In this document: positions 1 through 8,463 of the stretch, piece by piece
Position numbering within the stretch: the stretch's first letter is position 1
How the letters are laid out: each line of letters opens with the position of its first letter
DNA from: Actinomyces radicidentis
GTDB lineage: Bacteria > Actinomycetota > Actinomycetes > Actinomycetales > Actinomycetaceae
Direction: 5' to 3'
Assembly (NCBI RefSeq): GCF_001553565.1
Contig: NZ_CP014228.1
Coordinates: 186,001-250,000 of the forward strand
DNA length: 64,000 nt
Notes under the pieces: model-generated
What the model saw: the letters and a program-made list of their open reading frames with translations, nothing else
Told to the model about the DNA's origin: nothing
The model's database searches: none
Position numbers and translations under genes: made by a program

Positions 1-1851
1 GGCCGCCACGAGGAGCTGTGGGAGGTGCTCGGCTCGCACGTCAAGCGCTACTCGGGCGACATGGGCGAGGTCGAGGGCACCGCCTTCGCCGTGTGGGCCC
101 CGAACGCCCGCGCCGTGCGCGTCGTCGGCGACTTCAACTACTGGGACGGCACCGCCACCCCGATGCGCTCGCTGGGCTCCTCCGGCGTCTGGGAGCTCTT
201 CATCCCGGGCGTCGCCGCCGGCGCCCGCTACAAGTACGAGATCTGCTACAACGACGGCTCCTGGCACCAGAAGGCCGACCCGCTGGCCCGCGCCAACGAG
301 GTCCCGCCGGCCACCGCCAGCGTCGTCACCGACTCCGAGTACGCCTGGGGCGACGACGAGTGGATGCGCGCCCGCACCGAGCGCGACCCGCACAACGGCC
401 CGGTCTCCGTCTACGAGGTCCACCTGGGCTCGTGGCGCCAGGGGCTGGGCTACCGCGGCCTGGCCGACGAGCTCGTCCCCTACGTCCAGGAGGCCGGCTT
501 CACGCACGTCGAGTTCCTCCCGGTCGCGGAGCACCCCTTCGGCGGCTCCTGGGGCTACCAGGTCTCCGGCTACTACGCCCCGACCTCGCGCTTCGGCACC
601 CCGGACGACTTCCGCTACCTCGTCGACCGCCTCCACCAGGCCGGCATCGGCGTCATACTGGACTGGGTCCCGGCCCACTTCCCCAAGGACGACTGGGCTC
701 TCGGCCGCTTCGACGGCACCCCGCTGTACGAGGACCCGGACCCGCAGCGCGGCGAGCACCCCGACTGGGGCACGTACATCTTCAACTTCGGGCGCAACGA
801 GGTCCGCAACTTCCTCGTCGCCAACGCGCTGTACTGGCTGGGAGAGTTCCACGCCGACGGCCTGCGCGTCGACGCCGTCGCCTCGATGCTCTACCTGGAC
901 TACTCGCGCGACGAGGGCCAGTGGCACCCGAACCAGTTCGGCGGCCGCGAGAACCTCGAGGCCATCAGCTTCCTCCAGGAGGCCACGGCCACCGCGTACC
1001 GCAAGAACCCCGGCACCATGATGATCGCCGAGGAGTCCACCGCCTGGCCGGGCGTCACCGCCCCGACCGAGTACGGCGGCCTAGGCTTCGGCCTCAAGTG
1101 GAACATGGGGTGGATGAACGACACCCTGCGCTACATGGCGGAGGAGCCCATCAACCGCCGCTACCACCACGGCGAACTGACCTTCTCCCTCGTGTACGCC
1201 TTCTCCGAGCAGTTCGTCCTGCCGCTCAGCCACGACGAGGTCGTGCACGGCAAGGGCTCCCTGCTCTCCAAGATGCCGGGCGACGCCTGGCAGGAGCTGG
1301 CGAACCTGCGCGCCCTGTACGCCTACCAGTGGTCGCACCCGGGCAAGCAGCTGCTCTTCATGGGCCAGGAGTTCGGCCAGGGCGCCGAGTGGAACGCCGA
1401 CAACTCGCTGGACTGGTGGATCCTGGACGACCCGGGCCACCAGGGCCTGCTCAAGCTCGTCACGGACCTCAACGCCTTCTACAAGGACTCCCCGGCGCTG
1501 TGGGCGGACGACTTCTCGCACCGCGGCTTCGAGTGGATCGAGGCCGGCGACGGAGACCACAACGTCCTGTCCTACCTGCGCAAGGGCACCGGCCCCGACG
1601 GCCACGGCGACCTCGTCGTCGCAATCGTCAACTTCGCCGGCACCCCGCACGAGGGCTACCGGGTCGGCCTGCCCTTCGCGGGCGGCTGGGACGAGGTCAT
1701 CAACACCGACGCCCCCGAGTACGGCGGCTCCGGCGTGACGAACCAGGGTCACGTCGAGGCCGAGGAGCTCCCGTGGAACGGCCGCCCGGCGTCCGTGACG
1801 CTGCGCGTTCCCCCGCTCGGCGCCGTCTTCCTGCGGCCGAGCCGCGACTGA
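1..1851 (+). CDS. glgB: 1,4-alpha-glucan branching enzyme GlgB, 5'-truncated by the window edge
   Basis: GlgB makes the alpha-1,6 branches of glycogen by cutting and transferring alpha-1,4 chains in the cytoplasm. The frame is open from base 1 and gives 616 residues; full-length actinobacterial GlgB is usually about 730, so the first N-terminal domain lies outside the window. The visible part starts in the CBM48-like domain ([20 protein letters not shown]), followed by the GH13 barrel. The probable nucleophile is the Asp of GLRVDAV (codon at 871-873), the acid/base is in IAEEST near 1030, and the third acidic residue is in [12 protein letters not shown]. The C-terminal beta domain is complete. 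glgP follows 354 bp downstream behind its own terminator and promoter, so the two share a pathway but probably not a transcript. The identification is very secure. Confidence 0.97.
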   Translation, partial: GRHEELWEVLGSHVKRYSGDMGEVEGTAFAVWAPNARAVRVVGDFNYWDGTATPMRSLGSSGVWELFIPGVAAGARYKYEICYNDGSWHQKADPLARANEVPPATASVVTDSEYAWGDDEWMRARTERDPHNGPVSVYEVHLGSWRQGLGYRGLADELVPYVQEAGFTHVEFLPVAEHPFGGSWGYQVSGYYAPTSRFGTPDDFRYLVDRLHQAGIGVILDWVPAHFPKDDWALGRFDGTPLYEDPDPQRGEHPDWGTYIFNFGRNEVRNFLVANALYWLGEFHADGLRVDAVASMLYLDYSRDEGQWHPNQFGGRENLEAISFLQEATATAYRKNPGTMMIAEESTAWPGVTAPTEYGGLGFGLKWNMGWMNDTLRYMAEEPINRRYHHGELTFSLVYAFSEQFVLPLSHDEVVHGKGSLLSKMPGDAWQELANLRALYAYQWSHPGKQLLFMGQEFGQGAEWNADNSLDWWILDDPGHQGLLKLVTDLNAFYKDSPALWADDFSHRGFEWIEAGDGDHNVLSYLRKGTGPDGHGDLVVAIVNFAGTPHEGYRVGLPFAGGWDEVINTDAPEYGGSGVTNQGHVEAEELPWNGRPASVTLRVPPLGAVFLRPSRD

Positions 1852-1888
1852 CGCCGATCGCGCCCTGAGGCAAGACCACGGCGGTCCA

Positions 1889-1921
1889 GGGGCGGGCACC
1901 GCGTTCGGCGGTGCCCGCCCC
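1889..1921 (+). terminator. Terminator hairpin after glgB
   Basis: A perfect 14-bp stem (1889-1902 with 1908-1921) closes a 5-base loop 38 bases after the glgB stop. It has no U-tract, which is common for high-GC actinobacterial terminators. Confidence 0.75.
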
Positions 1922-2114
1922 GTCGCGTGCGCGCGGTCCTCTCGCACGGGGTGCCGGCCGAGCCCTGCGCGGCCCGCGCCGGCCACCCGCGAGCGACGTG
2001 GCTGCGGCTCGCCCGCGCGTCTCGCGCGTGGCCCGAATGACAGGCGGCTTCCAGCCGGGGCACAGCGGTCTTCGATAGGGTCGAGTCGTACGCGCGATGA
2101 CGGGACGGACGGCC

Positions 2115-2145
2115 TTGAGCGCGCCCCTCCGCCGCGTCGTATGCT
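2115..2145 (+). promoter_or_regulatory. Probable glgP promoter
   Basis: TTGAGC at 2115-2120 and TATGCT at 2140-2145 resemble -35 and -10 boxes; the 19-bp spacer is rather long. Transcription would start near 2152, directly before the palindrome at 2156-2171. The rest of the 354-bp gap (1852-2205) shows only the glgB terminator and no gene. Confidence 0.5.
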
Positions 2146-2155
2146 GTGAACGTTG

Positions 2156-2171
2156 CTGCAAGACCTTGCAG
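2156..2171. promoter_or_regulatory. Palindromic operator CTGCAAG-AC-CTTGCAG in the glgP leader
   Basis: The sequence CTGCAAGACCTTGCAG is a perfect 7-2-7 inverted repeat placed just downstream of the predicted transcription start and about 35 bases before the glgP start codon. From memory, CTTGCAG heptamers are the motif linked to the LacI-family maltose/starch regulator (MalR/Reg1) in Streptomyces. A repressor bound here would block transcription of glgP. I saw no second complete copy in the window's intergenic regions. Confidence 0.6.
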
Positions 2172-2205
2172 AGTGAGTCCCCGAACCCATGACAAGGGAA
2201 GAAGA

Positions 2206-4569
2206 ATGACGCAGAAGCTGGCCACCACGGTCCCGTCCCAGGTGCGAGCCGTCTCCGGCCGCCCGGCCGAGGTCTCCACCCCGATGGAGGTCTGGCAGGG
2301 GCTGTCCGCCGCCGTCATCGACCGCATCGCCGACAACTGGAACGCGACCACCGAGAAGTACCGCGCCGGCCGGCGCGAGCACTACTTCTCCGCCGAGTTC
2401 CTCGAGGGCCGCGCCCTCCTCAACAACCTCACCAACCTCGGCATGGTCGCCGAGGCCGAGGAGGCCGTGGGCGCCTTCGGCCAGAAGCTCTCCGACGTCC
2501 TCGAGCAGGAGCCCGACGCCGCGCTCGGCAACGGCGGCCTCGGCCGTCTCGCCGCCTGCTTCCTCGACTCCTGCGCCACCCTCGACCTCCCGGTCCAGGG
2601 CTACGGCATCCTCTACCGCTACGGCCTGTTCAAGCAGCTCTTCAACGACGGCTTCCAGACCGAGCACCCGGACTCCTGGATGGAGGAGGGCTACCCCTTC
2701 GTCATCCGCCGCGAGGAGGCCCAGCGCATCGTCCGCTACAACGACCTCACCGTGCGCGCCGTGCCCTACGACATGCCGATCACCGGCTACGGCACGAAGA
2801 ACGTCAACACCCTGCGCCTGTGGAAGGCCGAGAGCATGGAGGAGTTCGACTACGACGCCTTCAACTCCCAGCGCTTCACCGACGCCATCGTCGAGCGCGA
2901 GCGCACCGCGGACATCTCCCGCGTCCTCTACCCCAACGACACCACCTACGAGGGCAAGGTCCTGCGCGTCCGCCAGCAGTACTTCTTCTGCTCGGCCTCC
3001 CTCCAGGAGATCGTCGACGACTACGTCGCCGAGCACGGCAGCGACCTACGCGCCTTCGACGACTTCAACTCCATCCAGCTCAACGACACCCACCCGGTGC
3101 TCGCCATCCCCGAGCTCATGCGCATCCTCATGGACGAGCACGGCCTGGGCTGGGACGACGCCTGGAAGGTCGTCACCCGCACCTTCGCCTACACGAACCA
3201 CACGGTGCTCGCCGAGGCCCTCGAGACCTGGGACATCTCCATCTTCGAGCGCCTCTTCCCGCGCATCATGGAGATCGTCTGGGAGATCGACCGCCGCTTC
3301 CGCGAGGACCTCGCCGCCCGCGGCGTCGAGCAGGGCACGATCGACTACATCGCCCCCGTCTCCGACGGCAAGGTGCACATGGCATGGATCGCCTGCTACG
3401 CCTCCTACTCCATCAACGGCGTCGCCGCCCTCCACACCGACATCCTCAAGCGCGACACGCTCAAGGACTGGTACGCCATCTGGCCCGAGCGCTTCAACAA
3501 CAAGACCAACGGCGTGACCCCGCGCCGCTGGCTGCGCCAGTGCAACCCCCGCCTGTCCGCCCTCCTCGACGAGGTCACCGGCTCCGACGCGTGGGTCAAG
3601 GACCTCTCCCTCCTCGAGAGGTACGCCGACGCCGCTGACGACGCGGTCCTCGACAAGCTCGCCGAGGTCAAGCACGCCAACAAGGTCGACTTCGCCGCGT
3701 GGATCCTGGACCGCGAGGGCATCGAGATCGACCCCGACGCCATCTTCGACGTCCAGATCAAGCGCCTCCACGAGTACAAGCGCCAGCTCCTCAACGCCAT
3801 CTACATCCTGGACCTCTACTTCCGGATGAAGGAGGACCCGAACCTCGAGGTCCCCAGCCGCGTCTTCGTCTTCGGCGCCAAGGCCGCCCCGGGCTACATC
3901 CGGGCCAAGGCCGTCATCAAGCTCATCAACGCGATCGCGGACCTCGTCAACAACGACCCGGTCGTCTCCAAGACCCTCAAGGTCGTCTTCGTCCACAACT
4001 ACAACGTCTCCCCCGCCGAGCACATCATCCCGGCGGCCGACGTCTCCGAGCAGATCTCGATGGCCGGCAAGGAGGCCTCGGGCACGTCCAACATGAAGTT
4101 CATGATGAACGGCGCCCTCACGCTGGGCACCCTCGACGGCGCGAACGTCGAGATCCTCGACGCCGTCGGCGACGACAACGCCTACATCTTCGGCGCCACC
4201 GAGGACGAGCTGCCGGCCCTGCGCGAGTCCTACGACCCCCGCGCCGCCTACGAGACCGTCCCCGGTCTGCGCCGCGTCCTGGACGCCCTCACGGACGGCA
4301 CGCTCGACGACAACGGCTCCGGCTGGTTCGCCGACCTGCGCCGCAGCCTCCTCGAGGCTTCCTACGAGCCGGCGGACGTCTACTACGTCCTGGGCGACTT
4401 CGAGAGCTACCGCGAGACCAAGGACCGCATGGCCGCCGACTACGCCGACCAGAGGGCCTGGCAGCGCAAGGCCTGGGCGAACATCACCGCCTCCGGCCGC
4501 TTCTCCTCGGACCGCACCATCAGCGACTACGCGAAGGTCTGGAACCTCCAGCCCGAGCCCGTCGCCTGA
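2206..4569 (+). CDS. glgP: Glycogen/maltodextrin phosphorylase
   Basis: This enzyme cuts terminal alpha-1,4 glucose units from glycogen with phosphate, giving glucose 1-phosphate. I chose the ATG at 2206 because GGGAAGAAG lies just upstream; the frame stays open further upstream to 2146 but without family similarity. The 787-residue product is typical in length. The N-terminal HYFSAEFLEGR block and the C-terminal pyridoxal-phosphate segment EASGTSNMKFMMNGA are both present, with Lys631 as the likely Schiff-base lysine. The gene has its own promoter and a palindromic operator, and it ends in a strong nested hairpin. Together with glgB it indicates active glycogen storage and recovery. The family is certain; preference for glycogen over maltodextrin is not readable from the sequence. 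Confidence 0.96.
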   Translation: MTQKLATTVPSQVRAVSGRPAEVSTPMEVWQGLSAAVIDRIADNWNATTEKYRAGRREHYFSAEFLEGRALLNNLTNLGMVAEAEEAVGAFGQKLSDVLEQEPDAALGNGGLGRLAACFLDSCATLDLPVQGYGILYRYGLFKQLFNDGFQTEHPDSWMEEGYPFVIRREEAQRIVRYNDLTVRAVPYDMPITGYGTKNVNTLRLWKAESMEEFDYDAFNSQRFTDAIVERERTADISRVLYPNDTTYEGKVLRVRQQYFFCSASLQEIVDDYVAEHGSDLRAFDDFNSIQLNDTHPVLAIPELMRILMDEHGLGWDDAWKVVTRTFAYTNHTVLAEALETWDISIFERLFPRIMEIVWEIDRRFREDLAARGVEQGTIDYIAPVSDGKVHMAWIACYASYSINGVAALHTDILKRDTLKDWYAIWPERFNNKTNGVTPRRWLRQCNPRLSALLDEVTGSDAWVKDLSLLERYADAADDAVLDKLAEVKHANKVDFAAWILDREGIEIDPDAIFDVQIKRLHEYKRQLLNAIYILDLYFRMKEDPNLEVPSRVFVFGAKAAPGYIRAKAVIKLINAIADLVNNDPVVSKTLKVVFVHNYNVSPAEHIIPAADVSEQISMAGKEASGTSNMKFMMNGALTLGTLDGANVEILDAVGDDNAYIFGATEDELPALRESYDPRAAYETVPGLRRVLDALTDGTLDDNGSGWFADLRRSLLEASYEPADVYYVLGDFESYRETKDRMAADYADQRAWQRKAWANITASGRFSSDRTISDYAKVWNLQPEPVA

Positions 4570-4613
4570 CGCAGGACCGACCCCGCCCTCCCCTGGTCGA
4601 CCGGCAACGCACC

Positions 4614-4651
4614 GCTCGACCGTCTGATTTCCAGGAATCAGGCGGTCGAGC
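4614..4651. terminator. Bidirectional terminator between glgP and the thioredoxin-like gene
   Basis: A 16-bp stem (4614-4629 with 4636-4651, one G-T pair) has a 6-base loop. It is flanked by a further inverted repeat, TGGTCGACCG at 4594-4603 and CGGTCGACCA at 4662-4671. It lies between two convergent genes, so it probably serves both. Confidence 0.7.
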
Positions 4652-4715
4652 AGTCATCCGACGGTCGACCACGCAGAACCGGGCGACCCCGCACGACGGA
4701 GCCGGCCACTGCCGC

Positions 4716-5660
4716 TCAGAAGAGCAGCGTCGCGAGCTGCCTGCGGGCGCGGGCGACCTCGGGGGCGCCGGCGCCGATGACGTCGAAGAGCTCGAGAAGG
4801 CGCTTGCGGGCGGTCTCGCGCTCCTCTCCGGCGTGGCTGCGCACGGCCTCGAGGGCGCGGCCCAGGGCGGCGTCGACGTCGCCGAGGGCGAGGGAGGCGT
4901 CGGCCGCCGCGAGGGCCTTGTCGACGTCGGCCGGGTCCGCGTCGGCGGCGGCGATGAGGGCTGCCGGGTCCTGGCCGTCCATGCGCCGCATCATCCGGAT
5001 CTGGTCGCGGGCGACCTTGAGCTCGTCGTCGGCCGGGTTCTGGGCGATGGCGTGGTCGTAGACCTCCTCGGCGGCGGCGTAGTCACCGCGCTCGAGGGCC
5101 TCGCGGGCGGCGCGCTCCACCTCGGTCTCCTCCGGCTCGGCGGGCTCCTCGGAGTCCTCGCCGTCGGTGAGGTCGAGGCGTCCGTTGACGCCGTTCTGCG
5201 CGGCGACGTCGAGCAGCTGGTCGAGCAGGGACCGGAGCTGGTCGTCGGGGATGGCGCCCTGGAACATGGGCACCGGCTGCCCGCCGAGGAGGGCGACCAC
5301 GGTCGGCACGGCGGTGGCCTGGAGCGCCTGGGCGACCTCGGGGGCGGCGTCGACGTCGACCCGGCCGAGCTCGAAGCGGCCGGCGTACTCGCGGGCGAGG
5401 GTCTCGAGCTGGCCGGCGAGGTCCTCGCTCACCTGCGAGCGGGGCGTGTGAAGGACGATGACGACGGGGACCTGCGTGGAGACCTGGGCGACGTCGCGCA
5501 GGGTCGAGGCGTCGACGTCGACGACGAGGGGCGCGGGCACGCCCTGCCCCGAATCCTCCCCCGGCCCGCCCTGGGCCGCGGCGCGAGGTGCTCCGGCTGC
5601 GCCCGGGGCGCTGGTGCGCGGAGCGAGGGTGGACAGGTCGACGGCGCCGAACATGCTCAT
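4716..5660 (-). CDS. Thioredoxin-fold/TPR protein of the YbbN (CnoX) type
   Basis: The 314-residue product has a disordered Pro/Gly/Ala-rich N-terminus, a thioredoxin-like domain at about residues 45-150, and a C-terminal half of acidic helical repeats (YbbN-type TPR region). YbbN/CnoX proteins are holdases and redox-linked co-chaperones. The site that would carry CXXC reads HTPRSQVS, so it has no cysteine pair and cannot be a disulfide reductase. PTVVALLGGQ supplies the conserved cis-proline loop. The start at 5660 follows GGAAAGG at about 8 bases; a second in-frame ATG lies two codons on. It sits alone between two hairpins. The family is secure, the chaperone role inferred. Confidence 0.82.
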   Translation of the reverse strand: MSMFGAVDLSTLAPRTSAPGAAGAPRAAAQGGPGEDSGQGVPAPLVVDVDASTLRDVAQVSTQVPVVIVLHTPRSQVSEDLAGQLETLAREYAGRFELGRVDVDAAPEVAQALQATAVPTVVALLGGQPVPMFQGAIPDDQLRSLLDQLLDVAAQNGVNGRLDLTDGEDSEEPAEPEETEVERAAREALERGDYAAAEEVYDHAIAQNPADDELKVARDQIRMMRRMDGQDPAALIAAADADPADVDKALAAADASLALGDVDAALGRALEAVRSHAGEERETARKRLLELFDVIGAGAPEVARARRQLATLLF

Positions 5661-5727
5661 GGTGGTTGCCTTTCCGGGCGGTGCCCGATGGTGGCGGGAT
5701 GAGGCCGTGCAGGACCTCGAGGGTACC

Positions 5728-5762
5728 GGTACGGCGCGGCGCGCTGGGCGCCGCGCCGTACC
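5728..5762 (-). terminator. Terminator after the membrane protein/lipoprotein pair
   Basis: A perfect 15-bp stem (5728-5742 with 5748-5762) with a 5-base loop lies just past the end of the lipoprotein gene and ahead of the thioredoxin-like gene. Confidence 0.75.
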
Positions 5763-5785
5763 GGGCGGTGGGACCGGGGCCGGGC

Positions 5786-6802
5786 TCAGCCGGCGGCCGC
5801 CGGCGCCACGGAGTCGTCGCGCTCGACGCCGGACAGGACGAGGTCGCCGCCCAGGACGGCGGGTTTGTCCGTGCTCCCCTCGGCGGGGATCGAAAAGGCT
5901 ACCATGGCGTCGTAGTGCGCGGTGACGGTGCCCTTGACGGAGGTGTCACCGCCCATGAGGTAGGACACGGGAGTCCCGAGCTCGATGGTCGAGCCCGCCA
6001 CGGTGTTCGTGTACACGGTGGCGAAGGACAGCGTCGTCATGACGATGGCGCCGTCCTCGGTGGTGACGAGGCCCTTGAAGCCGTCCCCGCCCGGGGCGGC
6101 GGTCACGGTGACGGTCCCCATGCTGCCGAGGTCGACGGCCCGCTCGGCCTTGACGCGCTGGCGGATCGGGTCGTCCGCGAAGGACTTCCCGTTGGAGCCG
6201 TCCGGGTTGTTGAGGGCGTCGACGTAGGCGTCGAGGACCTCGGCCGGGGTCTTGACGAAGCCGGTCGTGTCGGCGTCGACCTGGGCGGAGCCGACGGAGG
6301 CGTTCGAGGTGGCGGGGACCTGGACGCCGGCGTAGAGGCGAGCCCAGCCCCACAGCTCGAAGTCGTCGCGGGCCGAGTCCTGGGTGAGGGCCAGGAGGTA
6401 GGGGACGGAGTCGTCCTTGGTGCCCTCGGTGATGGTGAGGGCGGTGCGCGGGAAGCCGGTCGTGAGGCCGACGGCGCCTGCCTGGCTCGTCGTGTCGAAG
6501 GCGTGGACGTGCGAGTCGTCCTTCGCCTTCGTGGCGAGGGTGTACTCCTCACCGCGGACGCGCTCGGCGGGCCCGGTGAGGTAGCCGTCGAGCTTCTTGG
6601 CGTCCTTCGCCTTGTCGGCGGCGTCAAGACCCTTCTGGACCCGCTCGAGGATGGTGGTGAGGCGGTCGGAGTCGAGGACCGGCTGGGCGGCGGGCGTGCC
6701 CGTCTCCTCCGGCGTGCTGGGGACGTCCGAGGCGCAGGCCGCCAGGGTGGCGGCGACGGCGGCGGCGAGGCCGCCGGCGAGGAAGGTGCGGCGGGTCGTC
6801 AT
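5786..6802 (-). CDS. Putative Tat-exported lipoprotein of unknown function
   Basis: The 338-residue protein starts with a twin-arginine, lipoprotein-type signal (RRTFLAGG, lipobox LAAC with Cys23), so it is probably exported folded and lipid-anchored outside the membrane. The mature part is a secreted-type domain with no enzymatic motif that I recognise. Its ATG overlaps the upstream stop codon by one base (6802), a strong sign of translational coupling with the two-TM protein, and the two probably work together at the cell surface. Export and anchoring are clear; the function is unknown. Confidence 0.75.
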   Translation of the reverse strand: MTTRRTFLAGGLAAAVAATLAACASDVPSTPEETGTPAAQPVLDSDRLTTILERVQKGLDAADKAKDAKKLDGYLTGPAERVRGEEYTLATKAKDDSHVHAFDTTSQAGAVGLTTGFPRTALTITEGTKDDSVPYLLALTQDSARDDFELWGWARLYAGVQVPATSNASVGSAQVDADTTGFVKTPAEVLDAYVDALNNPDGSNGKSFADDPIRQRVKAERAVDLGSMGTVTVTAAPGGDGFKGLVTTEDGAIVMTTLSFATVYTNTVAGSTIELGTPVSYLMGGDTSVKGTVTAHYDAMVAFSIPAEGSTDKPAVLGGDLVLSGVERDDSVAPAAAG

Positions 6803-8181
6803 CAGGCGTCCTCCTCCCCGTCGTGGGTCTCGGAGTCCTCGGCGTCGGCCTCGGTCCCCGCGTCCTCGACGGGCTCGGTCTCGGTGGTGTCGTCGTCTGC
6901 GGCGTGCTCGGCCGTCTCGGGCTCCTCGCTCTCGGCGCCGGGGACGGGGGCCTCGACGGGGTCAATGACGGTGGTCTCCGCGGAGGCCGTCCGCTCGGCC
7001 GGCTCGGGGGCGGCGGCGGACCCGGCCGGCGCGTCGGCGTCGGCGGGCTCGTCGTCGGAGGCGATGGCGAAGGGCTCGTCGTCCTCGAGCTCGCGGGCGG
7101 CGCGGTGGGCCGCGACGGTCGCCTCGTCTAGGCCGGGCACGACGGCGGCACCTTGAGCGGCGCCGACGGAGGCCTCGGCGGCCTCGTCGGAGAGGGCCTC
7201 GACCTGCTCGGAGGCGGGGGCCGTCGGGACGTCCGGGGCCTCGACGCCGGCGAGGTAGACGCGGCCGGTGCGCGGGTCGATCCACTCCTCCCCGGCCTTC
7301 TCGGCGCGCTCCTTGTCCCGCTTCTCGCGGCGGGACAGCGGGCGGTCGGGGTCGCCGACGGCGGGGATGCCCGCGGTCGAGGTGGCGTCCGCGCTCGAGA
7401 GGCGGGCGGCGCGCTCGGCGGCGGCCGCGCGGCGCTGCTCGTCCTCACGACGGGCCTGGAGGTCCATGAGGAGCATGAAGACGCCGACGAGCAGCAGGAG
7501 GCCGCCGACGACGAGGCCTGGGAGGAGCCACGGGGTGGAGACGTTGCGGGGCCAGGTCAGGCTCAGCCGCGGGGCGTCGGAGGAGCCGTCGGTGGCGGCG
7601 AGCACGACGAGGTCGGGGTCGGTGGCGTCGAGCTCGAGGCTGACGGAGCCCTTCCCGGTCTTCGTGGCGAGCCAGAGGTCGGCGGAGTCGGCCGGGTCGG
7701 CGTCGGTGGCCTTGAGGGCGGTGCAGCCCTCGGCGGCCGTCGTGGCGGTCGCGCTGGCGGAGGCGGAGGCCTTCGCGGAGGCGGTCGCGGACGGCGTCGC
7801 GGAGGCGCTGCCGCTCGCGGAGGCGGTCGAGGATGCCTCCTCGCAGCGCTTGGTGACGTCCGTCGAGTCGAGCTGCGTCCACGAGCTGAGCCCGGTGACG
7901 GAGACGTAGGGGTCGTCCTCCAGCCACGCCTGGACGTCGGAGGAGCGCGCCACGTAGAGGGTCACGTCCTCTTTCTGGGAGCCGGTCGCCTTGATGGTGA
8001 CGTCGGAGTCGACGAGGCCGAGCACGCCGGGCTCGGTCACCACGTAGTGCTGGTCCGGAGTCGTGGCGAGGGCGGCCTCAGCGGTCGAGCTCGGTCGCCA
8101 CACGGTGGCCGAGCACACGGCCAGGGCGATGACGATCAGGCCGACGAGGGCGGTGATCGCGCTCAAGATACGTCGGTTCAC
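6802..8181 (-). CDS. Two-TM membrane protein with a long acidic cytoplasmic tail, unknown function
   Basis: The GTG at 8181 was chosen because AAGGAG stands nine bases upstream; the frame is open far upstream but antisense to another gene. The 459-residue product has an N-terminal membrane segment (about residues 5-28), an extracellular domain, a low-complexity Ser/Ala/Thr linker, a second membrane segment (PGLVVGGLLLLVGVFMLLMD), a basic stretch and a long Glu/Asp-rich tail. The two membrane segments put the tail in the cytoplasm, where it could bind other proteins. It is translationally coupled to the downstream lipoprotein. I do not recognise the family; a role at the envelope is inference. 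Confidence 0.75.
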   Translation of the reverse strand: MNRRILSAITALVGLIVIALAVCSATVWRPSSTAEAALATTPDQHYVVTEPGVLGLVDSDVTIKATGSQKEDVTLYVARSSDVQAWLEDDPYVSVTGLSSWTQLDSTDVTKRCEEASSTASASGSASATPSATASAKASASASATATTAAEGCTALKATDADPADSADLWLATKTGKGSVSLELDATDPDLVVLAATDGSSDAPRLSLTWPRNVSTPWLLPGLVVGGLLLLVGVFMLLMDLQARREDEQRRAAAAERAARLSSADATSTAGIPAVGDPDRPLSRREKRDKERAEKAGEEWIDPRTGRVYLAGVEAPDVPTAPASEQVEALSDEAAEASVGAAQGAAVVPGLDEATVAAHRAARELEDDEPFAIASDDEPADADAPAGSAAAPEPAERTASAETTVIDPVEAPVPGAESEEPETAEHAADDDTTETEPVEDAGTEADAEDSETHDGEEDA

Positions 8182-8463
8182 GACGTTGGTCTCCTTGGTG
8201 TCGCGGACGGGTCCGCCCCTCGGGTGCCGCACCGTGGTGCGGGCCGCAGCGTCCGCTGCGCCGAGCCGGGGCTGAGCAACCAGGGTCGCACGCCCTCCGG
8301 CGGGGCGCACCGGTCCCGGTCCAAGATCACAGAGACGTGCGCCACCGGCGGAACGCCTCCGGGTGCCCGCCACGCCAGGGGAGGAGACGCCTCCGGGCGG
8401 CTCCGCGCCGATACTCTTGGAGCCGGTCAGCGCGCCGTGACGCGCCAGGACGAGAGGACAGAC

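Noticed and set aside
7741-7860. Tandem DNA repeat in the two-TM protein gene
   Set aside because: It is only low-complexity Ser/Ala/Thr coding sequence without a fixed period.
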